DNA of 64,000 nt, taken from assembly GCA_963789535.1 (NCBI GenBank), contig CAWBKU010000004.1:186001-250000 (forward strand), written 5' to 3'. This DNA is from CAVXHQ01 sp963789535 (GTDB lineage Bacteria > Pseudomonadota > Alphaproteobacteria > Rhodobacterales > Rhodobacteraceae). The notes below the pieces were generated by a model that was not told the DNA's origin, searched no databases, and worked only from the letters and a program-made list of their open reading frames with translations. Shown here in pieces: positions 35,280 to 43,793 of this stretch. Position 1 is the stretch's first letter, and the number at the start of each line of letters is the position of its first letter. The position numbers and the translations under genes are program-made.

Positions 35280-36185
35280 ATGGCGCGCATTCTGACGACG
35301 AGGGCCCGGCGCGGGCGCATTGTCCTTTTGTGCGGCGTTGCGGCCCTTGTCCTTTCGGCCTGCGAGGAGGGATTCGAGTTTCCGTTCGCCGCCACCGCGG
35401 CCGAGGGTGGCGAGACCGGCGCCGCCACCACCACCGAACTCGTCGAGCGCGACGTCGAGGCGCCCGAGGTGTTTCAGGTCACCGAAGAGGGTCTCTGGGA
35501 CGGGCGTCCGTCGCTCGGCGGGGTCTGGGTCGCGCATCCCACCGTGACCGACCCCGAGCGCGTCATCATCCGCAACCAAACGAATGGCCAGTTCGTCATC
35601 GGCGCCCTGTTCCGGCGCGAGCGCGACAACCCGGGCCCCGCGCTTCAGGTGTCGTCGGACGCCGCCGAGGCACTGGGGATGCTCGCAGGCTCTCCTGCCG
35701 GGCTGAACGTGACGGCGCTGCGCCGCGAAGAGGCGGCTGTGCCCGCGGAGACGGCGCCGATCTCGGACTTCGAGACGGCGGCGACGGTCGATCCCGCCAC
35801 GCCCGATGCGGTAACGGCGACGCCGCTGGACGGCCCCGGACCGACGCCGCCGACCGGCGGCGATCCCATCGCCGGCGCTGCCCAGGCGCTCGCCACGGCA
35901 ACGCCCGCGCCGGCGACCGCCGCACCGCCCGCACCTGCGGCACCGTCGACCCTGACACGATCCTTCATCCAGATCGGCATCTTCAGCGTCGAGGCCAACG
36001 CCAATGCCGCCGCCGGTCAGATGACGGCCGCGGGCCTGACCGCGCGGGTCGTGCCCTCGTCCTCGCAGGGGCGCGACTTCTGGCGCGTCATCGTCGGCCC
36101 CGCCGCGTCCGAGGCGGCGCGCGCGCAGACCCTCGAACAGGTCGCGGGACTGGGCTATACCGACGCCTACGCGGTGCGCGACTAG
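35280..36185 (+). CDS. SPOR domain lipoprotein
   Basis: A 301-residue envelope protein starting at ATG 35280. It has a basic start, a hydrophobic segment and lipobox LVLSAC (Cys about residue 28), a central Ala/Pro/Thr-rich linker (about 150-215), and a C-terminal SPOR domain (SFIQIGIFSVEANANAAAGQM to YTDAYAVRD). SPOR domains bind glycan strands stripped of peptides, usually at division sites. It is followed 45 bp later by a D,D-carboxypeptidase gene, so the pair probably acts in peptidoglycan remodelling. Confidence 0.9.
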   Translation: MARILTTRARRGRIVLLCGVAALVLSACEEGFEFPFAATAAEGGETGAATTTELVERDVEAPEVFQVTEEGLWDGRPSLGGVWVAHPTVTDPERVIIRNQTNGQFVIGALFRRERDNPGPALQVSSDAAEALGMLAGSPAGLNVTALRREEAAVPAETAPISDFETAATVDPATPDAVTATPLDGPGPTPPTGGDPIAGAAQALATATPAPATAAPPAPAAPSTLTRSFIQIGIFSVEANANAAAGQMTAAGLTARVVPSSSQGRDFWRVIVGPAASEAARAQTLEQVAGLGYTDAYAVRD

Positions 36186-36230
36186 GCCCCGCCACCTGAC
36201 AGCCCCGCCTTCCGGGAAAGGACATCCGCC

Positions 36231-37529
36231 ATGCTCCGACATATCGCCGCCGTTCTGGCCCTCGGTCTCGCGCTGGCCCTGACCGGCATTTCCGCCGCCG
36301 CCCAGGGGTTCGAGACCCGCGCGACCGCTGCCTGGGTCTATGACCAGAACACCGGCACGGTGCTCATGTCGCGCAACGCGAGCGTGCCGTTGCCGCCAGC
36401 CTCGATGTCCAAGCTCATGACCCTCCTCATGGCCTTCGAGTCGATCGCCAATGGCCGCCTGCGCATCGACGACGAACTCGTCGTGTCGCAGCAGGCGATG
36501 AACTATGGCGGGTCGAGCATGTTCCTGCGCGCGGGCGAGCGGGTGCGGGTCGAGGATCTGCTGCGCGGCGTCATCGTCCTGTCGGGCAACGACGCCTCGA
36601 CCGTTCTCGCCGAGGCGCTGTCGCCGGACGGGACCGAGGCAGGCTTCGCACGGCTGATGACCGAGCGTGCGCGCGAGCTCGGCATGATGAACTCGACCTT
36701 CATGAACGCCAACGGCTGGCCCGCCGAGGGGCATCTGATGTCGATGGAGGATCTGGGCATCCTCGCCAACATCATCATCACCGAATACCCCACCTTCTAC
36801 CCGATCTTCGCCGAGCAGGAGTTCCTGTTCGATGGCCGCGTCCCCTCGAACAGCCAGAACCGCAATCCGATCCTCGGCCTCGGGATCGGGGCCGACGGCC
36901 TCAAGACCGGCCATACCGACGAGGCGGGGTTCGGCCTCGTCGGCAGCGCCAAACAGGGCGACCGGCGGATCATCTTCGTCATCACCGGCCTCGAGAGTGC
37001 GATCGACCGCCGCGACGAGGCGGAGCGGATCGTCAACTGGGCCTTCCGTCAGTTCGCGCAGCGCGATCTCGGCGAGACCGGCACCCGCATGGCAGAGGCC
37101 GACGTCTGGATGGGAGAGGCCGGATCGGTCGGCCTCGTCCTCGGACGCGACGTGTCGCTGCTGATGCCGGTCGGATCGACCGGGGGCGTCACCGCCGAGG
37201 TCCGGTATCTCAGCCCGGTCGAGGCGCCCGTCGCAGAGGGCGATACGATGGGCGAGCTGATCATTTCACGCGGCGACGGGCTGCCCGAAATCCGGGTGCC
37301 GCTGCTGGCGGAATCCGCCGTGCCGCGCGGCGGCTTCGAGGTGCGGATGCGGACCACGGCACAGGTGCTCGTGAACCGCTGGGGGCCATCGGTCGGCCTG
37401 TCCGAATTGCCGGCCTTTCTCGACCCGGTTCCGACCGCTGCGCCGGCGCCGTCGGTCGACAGCCCGCCGGTGTCGACGGTCGACAGCGCGCCGGTGTCGA
37501 CGCCCGCGCCGCCCGCCGACGGCATCTGA
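36231..37529 (+). CDS. dacA: D-alanyl-D-alanine carboxypeptidase (penicillin-binding protein 5/6 family)
   Basis: A 432-residue periplasmic enzyme with a signal peptide ending near ISAAAQG. The catalytic triad motifs are SMSK (SxxK) in LPPASMSKLMTL, SGN in IVLSGNDAS, and KTG in LKTGHTDEAGFG. A C-terminal beta domain follows, and the last about 45 residues form a Pro/Val repeat tail with PVST units instead of the usual amphipathic helix. It trims the terminal D-Ala of peptidoglycan stem peptides. Confidence 0.95.
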   Translation: MLRHIAAVLALGLALALTGISAAAQGFETRATAAWVYDQNTGTVLMSRNASVPLPPASMSKLMTLLMAFESIANGRLRIDDELVVSQQAMNYGGSSMFLRAGERVRVEDLLRGVIVLSGNDASTVLAEALSPDGTEAGFARLMTERARELGMMNSTFMNANGWPAEGHLMSMEDLGILANIIITEYPTFYPIFAEQEFLFDGRVPSNSQNRNPILGLGIGADGLKTGHTDEAGFGLVGSAKQGDRRIIFVITGLESAIDRRDEAERIVNWAFRQFAQRDLGETGTRMAEADVWMGEAGSVGLVLGRDVSLLMPVGSTGGVTAEVRYLSPVEAPVAEGDTMGELIISRGDGLPEIRVPLLAESAVPRGGFEVRMRTTAQVLVNRWGPSVGLSELPAFLDPVPTAAPAPSVDSPPVSTVDSAPVSTPAPPADGI

Positions 37530-37539
37530 CACCGTCCCG

Positions 37540-38208
37540 GTGAGCGATCTCCATCCCCGCACGGATCCCCCGGATGCGGCGCCGCGCGGCCTCTTCATCA
37601 GTTTCGAGGGTATCGACGGATCGGGCAAGTCCACGCAGGCGCGCCTGCTGGCCGACCGCCTCGGCCCCGCTGCCCTGCTCACCCGCGAACCGGGCGGCAG
37701 CCCCGGCGCCGAAGAGATCCGCCGCCTCGTCCTGACCGGCGATCCGGGCCGCTGGTCTGCGGAAACCGAACTCCTGCTGTTCACCGCCGCCCGCCGCGAC
37801 CACCTCGAGCGGACGATCCGGCCCGCCCTCGCGCAGGGCCGCACCGTCGTCACCGACCGCTTCGCCGACAGCACCCGCGTCTATCAGGGCGCCACCCGCG
37901 GCGACCTGCGCCGCACTGTCGACGCGCTGCACGACCTGATGATCGGCACCGAACCCGATCTGACGTTCATCATCGACATGGACCCCGCCGCCGCGCTGGC
38001 CCGCAGCCTCGCCCGCCTCGGCGACACCGGCGCCGCGCCCGAGAGCCGTTTCGAAGCCTTCGGTTCCGACTTTCAGACGGTGCTGCGACAGGGTTTCCGC
38101 GCCCTCGCCGCGACCAAGCCCGACCGTTGCCGCCTCATCGACGGGAACCGCGCGCCGGAGGTCATCGCCGCCGAGGTCGCGGCCGTCGTCCTCACCCGCG
38201 TGGCATAG
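37540..38208 (+). CDS. tmk: Thymidylate kinase
   Basis: A 222-residue dTMP kinase starting at GTG 37540, 10 bp after dacA. P-loop FEGIDGSGKSTQ, the DR-type motif VVTDRFADSTRVYQG, and the lid and C-terminal segments are present. It forms dTDP for DNA synthesis. The tmk-holB order is conserved widely. Confidence 0.96.
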   Translation: MSDLHPRTDPPDAAPRGLFISFEGIDGSGKSTQARLLADRLGPAALLTREPGGSPGAEEIRRLVLTGDPGRWSAETELLLFTAARRDHLERTIRPALAQGRTVVTDRFADSTRVYQGATRGDLRRTVDALHDLMIGTEPDLTFIIDMDPAAALARSLARLGDTGAAPESRFEAFGSDFQTVLRQGFRALAATKPDRCRLIDGNRAPEVIAAEVAAVVLTRVA

Positions 38209-38253
38209 CCCCGGCCTCTTTCCCTGTCCGTCCCGCCACGTTACTGCGGTCCC

Positions 38254-39381
38254 ATGGCCAGACCTGCCGCGATCACCGATCCCGACGTCCTGCCGGACCC
38301 GACCCGCGCCGGGGGCGCACTGCATCCGCGCGACACGCCCCGCCTCTATGGCCAGTCCGCCGCCGAGGCCGCCTTCCTCGACGCCGCCGCGCCAGGTCGG
38401 CTGCATTCCGGCTGGCTCCTGACCGGCCCACCCGGCATCGGCAAGGCGACGCTGGCGTACCGGATCGCGACGCATCTGCTGTCCGGCTCGACGGCCCCGA
38501 CGCTCGACCCCGACTGTGGCCCCAATTGTGGCCCCGACCTCGCGCACCTGCGCGCGGGCAGCCATCCCCGCCTGCACATCCTCAAACGCGGCCCGAACGA
38601 GAAGGGGGACCGCCTGCAATCCGAGATCACGGTCGCCCCGGTCCGCGCGCTGAAGAACTTCTTCCACCTCTCGGCCGCGGACGGCGGCTGGCGCGTCGTC
38701 ATCGTCGATGCCGCCGACGAGATGAACACCGCCGCCGCCAACGCGCTCCTCAAGGAACTCGAGGAACCGCCCGCCCGCACCGCCCTCCTCCTCGTCGCCC
38801 ATCAGCCCTCGCGCCTGCTGCCGACGATCCGCTCGCGCTGCCGCACCCTGCGTCTGGCATCCCTGAACGGCGCCGACCTTACCGCCGCCCTTGCCGCACA
38901 GGGCCTGACACCCGACGCTCCCGAGGCACTCGCCGCGTTGGCGCAGGGCTCTGTGGGCGACGCCCTCCGTCTGACCCGCGCGGGCGGTCTCGCACTCTAC
39001 GCCGACCTCGTGAAGCTGCTGACCCCGCTGCCCGTCATCGACCGTCCCGCCCTTCTGGCGCTCGCCGAAAGCTGCGCTGCCCGCGGCGCCGAGGACCGCT
39101 TCGCCCTCACGCTCGACCTGCTCGACCTGCTCCTGACCCGCGCCGCCCGCGCCGGTCTGCACGGCGCGCCGGTCACGCAGGGCGCGCCCGGCGAGGCGCG
39201 CCTGCTGACCCGCATGGCACCCCATGATGCCGCCGCCCGCGCCTGGGCCACCTGCCAGCAGGCGCTGTCCGCCCGCTTGCGCCGCGCCCGCGCCGTCAAC
39301 CTCGATCCCGCCGCCCTGATCCTCGAGGCGGGCTTCGCCCTCGAGGAAACCGCGCGCGGCATCGGCATCGCCGCCCGCTAG
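38254..39381 (+). CDS. holB: DNA polymerase III subunit delta'
   Basis: A 375-residue clamp-loader subunit. LLTGPPGIGKATLAYRIA is the P-loop, DCGPNCGPDL the short cysteine-containing insert, VVIVDAADEMNTAAANALLKELEEPP the Walker B/sensor region, and TIRSRCRTLRL the SRC motif. It ends exactly against the convergent VIT1-like gene: the two stop codons share the sequence CTAG (39378-39381). Confidence 0.95.
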   Translation: MARPAAITDPDVLPDPTRAGGALHPRDTPRLYGQSAAEAAFLDAAAPGRLHSGWLLTGPPGIGKATLAYRIATHLLSGSTAPTLDPDCGPNCGPDLAHLRAGSHPRLHILKRGPNEKGDRLQSEITVAPVRALKNFFHLSAADGGWRVVIVDAADEMNTAAANALLKELEEPPARTALLLVAHQPSRLLPTIRSRCRTLRLASLNGADLTAALAAQGLTPDAPEALAALAQGSVGDALRLTRAGGLALYADLVKLLTPLPVIDRPALLALAESCAARGAEDRFALTLDLLDLLLTRAARAGLHGAPVTQGAPGEARLLTRMAPHDAAARAWATCQQALSARLRRARAVNLDPAALILEAGFALEETARGIGIAAR

Positions 39382-40082
39382 ACCGAGACGCCGACGATCC
39401 GACCCACCGCCAGCGTGATCGCCATCGCCAGCGCGCCCCAGAACATCACCCGCCCGACCGGCCGCCAGCCCGTCACGCCGCCCGCCCGTGCCCCCAGCGC
39501 GCCCAACATCGCCAGGCAGGCCAGCGTCACCACGAGTACCACCGGGATCACCGCCGTCCCGGGCGCCAGGATCGCCGCCACCAGCGGCACCGCCGCCGCA
39601 CCCGAGAACGTCACCCCCGACGCCGCCGCCGCGACCAGCGGACTGGCCTCCATCTCGGCACTCAGCCCCAGTTCATCGCGGACATGAGCGCCGAGCGCAT
39701 CCTTCTCGCTCAACTCCCGCGCCACCTGCCGCGCGGTTTCGGGACGCAACCCCCGCGCCTCCCATATCGCGGCCAGCTCCGCCAACTCGCCCGCCGGGTC
39801 CGCCGCCAGCGCCGCCCGCTCGCGCGCGATGTCCGCGCCCTCCAGATCCGCCTGCGACGAGACCGAGACGTATTCCCCCGCCGCCATCGACATCGCCCCC
39901 GCGGCAAGGCCCGCGAACCCCGCCAGCGCCACGGTCCCCGGCGCCGGATCCGCCGCCGCGACGCCCACGATCAGCGCCGCGGTCGAGACGATTCCGTCGT
40001 TCGCGCCCAGCACCGCCGCGCGCAGCCAGCCGCTGCGCGAGATTAGGTGCGGATCGTCCGAGTGGTTGGAGATGTCGGTCAT
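39378..40082 (-). CDS. VIT1/CCC1 family metal transporter
   Basis: A 234-residue membrane protein. The N-terminal SRSGWLRAAVLGANDGIVSTAALIVGV and AGAMSMAAGEYVSVSSQADLEGADI are diagnostic for the VIT1 (vacuolar iron transporter) family, followed by the acidic cytoplasmic helices and three C-terminal membrane segments. Likely substrate is Fe2+ or Mn2+. Start ATG 40082 with AGGAGGACGC upstream. Confidence 0.92.
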   Translation of the reverse strand: MTDISNHSDDPHLISRSGWLRAAVLGANDGIVSTAALIVGVAAADPAPGTVALAGFAGLAAGAMSMAAGEYVSVSSQADLEGADIARERAALAADPAGELAELAAIWEARGLRPETARQVARELSEKDALGAHVRDELGLSAEMEASPLVAAAASGVTFSGAAAVPLVAAILAPGTAVIPVVLVVTLACLAMLGALGARAGGVTGWRPVGRVMFWGALAMAITLAVGRIVGVSV

Positions 40083-40197
40083 CGCGTCCTCCTGCCCGGT
40101 GGATCTAGCGCAGGCCGCCTCGCCTCGCCAGCCCTTGCGCCGCCCCTCCGCCCGTGCTTTGCCCGGACGCGACCCCGTTCCCAACGCGACCGATCCC

Positions 40198-40974
40198 ATG
40201 CTCGTCGACAGCCATTGCCACCTCGACTTTCCCGATTTCGACGGCGAAGTGCCCGCCCTGATCGCCCGCGCCCATGCCGCAGGCGTCACCCGCATGGTCA
40301 CGATCTGCACCCGCCTGCGCCACGCGCCGCGCGTCGCCGCCCTCGCCGAGGCGCACGCGCCGGTGTTCTTCGCCGCCGGCACCCACCCGATGAGCGCCGC
40401 CGAGGAACCCCTGGCAACCGTCGACGAGCTCGTCGCCCTCGCGCAGCACCCCAAGATGGTCGGCATCGGCGAGACCGGCCTCGACTATCACTACACCGCC
40501 GAAACCGCGTCCGTGCAGCAGACCTCGCTGCGCCTCCACATCGAGGCTTCGCGGCAGACCGGCCTGCCGCTCATCATCCACGCCCGCGACGCCGACGACG
40601 ACATGGCCCGCATCCTGGCGCAGGAGCATCGCGCGGGCGCCTTCGCCTGCGTCATGCATTGCTTCTCCTCCGGCGCGGCGCTTGCCCGTGCCGCCCTCGA
40701 CCTCGGCTTCTACCTCTCCGTCTCCGGCATCGCCGCCTTCCCCAAATCGGGGCCCTTGCGCGACATCCTTGCCGCCGCCCCGCCCGACCGCCTGCTGGTC
40801 GAAACCGACAGCCCCTACCTCGCGCCGCCTCCCCATCGCGGCAGGCGCAACGAGCCCGCCTTCGTCTCCCACACCGCCGCCCGCATGGCCGAACACCTCG
40901 GGATCTCGACCGACGCCTTTGCCGCGCAAACCACCGCCAACTTCGACCGCCTCTTCCCCAAGGCCGCCCTCTGA
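40198..40974 (+). CDS. TatD family deoxyribonuclease/metal hydrolase
   Basis: A 258-residue TIM-barrel hydrolase. Metal ligands and signatures: VDSHCHLDFPD, GIGETGLDYHY, LIIHARDADDDM, CVMHCFSSG and LVETDSPYLAPPPHRG. TatD proteins are 3'-5' exonucleases in DNA quality control. It lies between holB and the MBL hydrolase, with the same order in many alphaproteobacteria. Confidence 0.95.
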   Translation: MLVDSHCHLDFPDFDGEVPALIARAHAAGVTRMVTICTRLRHAPRVAALAEAHAPVFFAAGTHPMSAAEEPLATVDELVALAQHPKMVGIGETGLDYHYTAETASVQQTSLRLHIEASRQTGLPLIIHARDADDDMARILAQEHRAGAFACVMHCFSSGAALARAALDLGFYLSVSGIAAFPKSGPLRDILAAAPPDRLLVETDSPYLAPPPHRGRRNEPAFVSHTAARMAEHLGISTDAFAAQTTANFDRLFPKAAL

Positions 40975-41040
40975 CCGCCCCGTAGCCGCACCCCTTGCCC
41001 CGCGCGCCCGACGCACCCATCATCGCCCTCATGAGACGCC

Positions 41041-41850
41041 ATGGCTGACCTCACCTTCACGATCCTCGGCTGCGGTTCCTCCGGCGGCGTGCCGCGCCTG
41101 TCTGACGGCCCCGGCGGCCTCTGGGGCGCCTGCGACCCCGCGAACCCGCGCAATGCGCGCCGCCGCTGCTCGATGCTCGTGACCCGCCGCGACGGCGATG
41201 CGCTGACCCGCGTCCTGATCGACACCTCGCCCGACCTGCGCACCCAGCTCCTCGACGCGGGCACCGGCACGCTCGACGCCGTGGTCTATACCCACGCCCA
41301 CGCCGACCACACCCACGGCCTCGACGACCTGCGCATGGTCGTGTTCAACCGCCGCACCCGCCTGCCGGTCTGGGCCGATGCGCCGACCACGGCCAATCTC
41401 CTCGCCCGCTTCGGCTATGCCTTCGCCACGCCGCCCGGCTCGTCGTACCCGCCGATCCTCGACCTCAACCCCATCACCGGCCCGTTCGCCGTCTCCGGCC
41501 CCGGCGGCGACATCGCCATTACCCCGATCCCCGTCACCCATGGCGACATCGACGCCCTCGGCTTCCGCATCGGCGACCTCGCCTATATCCCCGACCTGTC
41601 CGACATCCCCGCCGCCTCCTGGCCACTGCTCGAGAACCTCGACACCCTCGTCATCGACGCCCTGCGCTACAAACCCCACCCCAGCCACGCGCACCTCTCG
41701 CGCACGCTCGACTGGATCGCCCGCGCCGCCCCGACACAGGCGATCCTCACCAACATGCACATCGACCTCGACCATGCGACCGTCGCCGCCGAGACCCCCG
41801 CCAACGTCACCCCCGCCCACGACGGCCTGACGGTCACCCGTCCCGCCTGA
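41041..41850 (+). CDS. Metallo-beta-lactamase fold hydrolase (PhnP/RNase Z-like)
   Basis: A 269-residue enzyme with ILGCGSSGGVPR near the start, the metal motif THAHADHTHGLDDL, IPVTHGDIDALGFRIGDLAYIPD, and IDALRYKPHPSHAHLSRTLDWI. This subfamily contains cyclic phosphodiesterases of the PhnP type. It is 66 bp downstream of tatD. The exact substrate cannot be assigned. Confidence 0.92.
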   Translation: MADLTFTILGCGSSGGVPRLSDGPGGLWGACDPANPRNARRRCSMLVTRRDGDALTRVLIDTSPDLRTQLLDAGTGTLDAVVYTHAHADHTHGLDDLRMVVFNRRTRLPVWADAPTTANLLARFGYAFATPPGSSYPPILDLNPITGPFAVSGPGGDIAITPIPVTHGDIDALGFRIGDLAYIPDLSDIPAASWPLLENLDTLVIDALRYKPHPSHAHLSRTLDWIARAAPTQAILTNMHIDLDHATVAAETPANVTPAHDGLTVTRPA

Positions 41851-41928
41851 CCACATTCACGTTGCCGTAACAACTCCCGCGCGGCGCGCGCACGCCTGCC
41901 CCGCGCGATCCCGCCCCGAAAGCGCCCG

Positions 41929-42859
41929 ATGACCGCCCTCGCCGAGATCATCCTGCCGGTCTTCCTGCTCCTCGGCTTCGGCTATGCCGCCCGCTGGCGC
42001 CGCCTGATGACCGACGACCACATGGACGGGCTGATGAAATTCGCCCAGGGCTTCGCCATTCCCTGCCTGCTGTTCCGCGCCATCTCGACGCTCGACCTCG
42101 GCCAGGACTTCGACCTCGCGCCTGCTGTTCAGCTTCTACACCGGCGCGACCGCGGGCTTCGTGATCGGCACCTTCGGCGCAAGGCTGCTCTTCGGCAGGA
42201 CATGGGAGGATGCGGTTGCCATCGGCTTTTGCGGCCTCTTCTCGAACTCGCTGCTTCTCGGCCTGCCGATCACCGAACGCGCCTATGGCGCCGATGCGCT
42301 GACCGGCAACTATGCCATCATCGCCCTGCATGCGCCGTTCTGCTATGCGCTCGGCATCACCACGATGGAGGTGGTGCGCGCCCGCGGCACGGCGCTCTCG
42401 CACCTGCCCGCCAAGGTGCTCGGCGCGATCTTCCGCAACGCCCTCATCATCGGTATCCTGCTGGGCTTCATGGTCAACCTCACCGGCCTGCCGCTGCCCG
42501 GCGTGCTGACCGAGGCGCTCGACCTGATGATCCGCGCCGCCCTGCCTGCCGCCCTCTTCGGTCTCGGCGGCATCCTCTTCCGCTACCGCCCCGAGGGCGA
42601 CATGCGCACGATCCTGTTCATCGTCGCCATCTCGCTTCTGGTGCATCCGGCGATCGTCTGGGCGATGGGCGGCCTTACCGGCCTCGGCCGCGACGGCCTG
42701 CGCTCGGCGGTCATCACGGCGGCCATGGCGCCGGGGATCAACGCCTATCTCTTTTCGAACATGTATGGCGCCGCGCGCCGGGTCGCCGCCTCTGCGGTCC
42801 TCATCGGCACCGGCCTCACGATCTTCACCGCCGCGATGTGGATCACGCTGCTCCCCTGA
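41929..42859 (+). pseudogene. AEC family (auxin efflux carrier-like) transporter, frameshifted
   Basis: ATG 41929 opens with MTALAEIILPVFLLLGFGYAA, an AEC transporter start, and is good to about DFDLA (near 42120). The coding sense then shifts to another frame that reads LLFSFYTGATAGFVIGTFGA and continues to 42859 with GLFSNSLLLGLPITERAYG and MAPGINAYLFSNMYGAARR, all typical of the family. A single net +1 (or -2) change near 42117-42121 separates the two. Either the gene is inactivated or the sequence has an error. Repaired length would be about 310 residues. Confidence 0.85.
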
Positions 42860-42863
42860 TACC

Positions 42864-43715
42864 TCAGGCGGGCGACATGCCGCGCAGCCGTTCCGACCGG
42901 CGCCGCAGGAACTCGAGCGTGAAGAGAAGCAGCACCGAGATCGAGATGAGCACCGTCGCCGCAGCGAGGATCGTCGGGCTGATCTGCTCGCGCAGACCGG
43001 TAAACATCTGCCAGGGCAGGGTCTGCTGGTTCACGGAGCCTACGAAGATCACCACCACCACCTCGTCGAACGAGGTGATGAACGCGAACAGCGCGCCCGA
43101 GATCACTCCCGGCAGGATCAGCGGCATCTGCACCTTGAAGAACGTGCGCACCGGCCCCGCCCCCATGCTCGCCGCCGCCCGCGTCAGGCTCTTGTCGAAC
43201 CCGACGAGCGTCGCCGTCACCGTGATGATGACGAACGGCACGCCGAGGACGGCATGCGCCAGCACGACGCCCCAGTAGGTTCCCTGAAGGCCGATCCGGC
43301 TGTAGAAGAAATACATCCCCGTCGCCGAGATGATGAGCGGCACGATCATCGGCGAAATCAGGATCGCCATGATGGTCCGCCGCATCGGCACATGGCTCTG
43401 GCTCAGGCCGATGGCGGCAAGAACGCCGAGCACGACCGAGACGAACGTCGCCACCGGCGCGATCTTGAGCGAGTTCATCAGCGGCTGTTGCCACTCGGGG
43501 TTGAAGAAGAAGTCACGGTAGTGCTTGAGCGAGTAGCCCTCGGGATCGAAGGCCAGCATCTCGGGCGTGAAGGTAAAGAAATCCTCGGCGTTGAACGACA
43601 GCGGGATGATGACGAGGATGGGGGCGATCAGGAAAAAGAAGATCAGCCCGCAGATCGCGCGGAACGCATAATACCAGACCCGCTGGCCGGTCGAGGCATA
43701 GATCGGCAGACTCAT
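42864..43715 (-). CDS. potC: Spermidine/putrescine-type ABC transporter permease (PotC-like)
   Basis: A 283-residue inner-membrane permease with six membrane segments. The cytoplasmic EAA loop reads TRAAASMGAGPVRTFFKVQMPLILPGVISG, which contacts the ATPase. It is the last gene of a reverse-strand ABC operon and follows the PotB-like gene after 78 bp containing a REP-like palindrome. Substrate by family: polyamine or a related small cation. Confidence 0.92.
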   Translation of the reverse strand: MSLPIYASTGQRVWYYAFRAICGLIFFFLIAPILVIIPLSFNAEDFFTFTPEMLAFDPEGYSLKHYRDFFFNPEWQQPLMNSLKIAPVATFVSVVLGVLAAIGLSQSHVPMRRTIMAILISPMIVPLIISATGMYFFYSRIGLQGTYWGVVLAHAVLGVPFVIITVTATLVGFDKSLTRAAASMGAGPVRTFFKVQMPLILPGVISGALFAFITSFDEVVVVIFVGSVNQQTLPWQMFTGLREQISPTILAAATVLISISVLLLFTLEFLRRRSERLRGMSPA

Positions 43716-43731
43716 CGCGCGCCCTCGCCGC

Positions 43732-43775
43732 GAATTCTTTCAAAGAATTCGACGTCGATTTCTTTGAAAGAAATC
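43732..43775. repeat. REP-like double palindrome between potB and potC
   Basis: GAATTCTTTCAAAGAATTC (43732-43750) and GATTTCTTTGAAAGAAATC (43757-43775) are each palindromic about a central base, joined by the palindrome GACGTC. Similar TTTCTTTGAAAGAAA-containing elements recur in Rhodobacteraceae, from memory. Transcribed, it would form two adjacent hairpins between two permease cistrons. Confidence 0.8.
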
Positions 43776-43793
43776 GTTTCCCCAGCCATGCCC

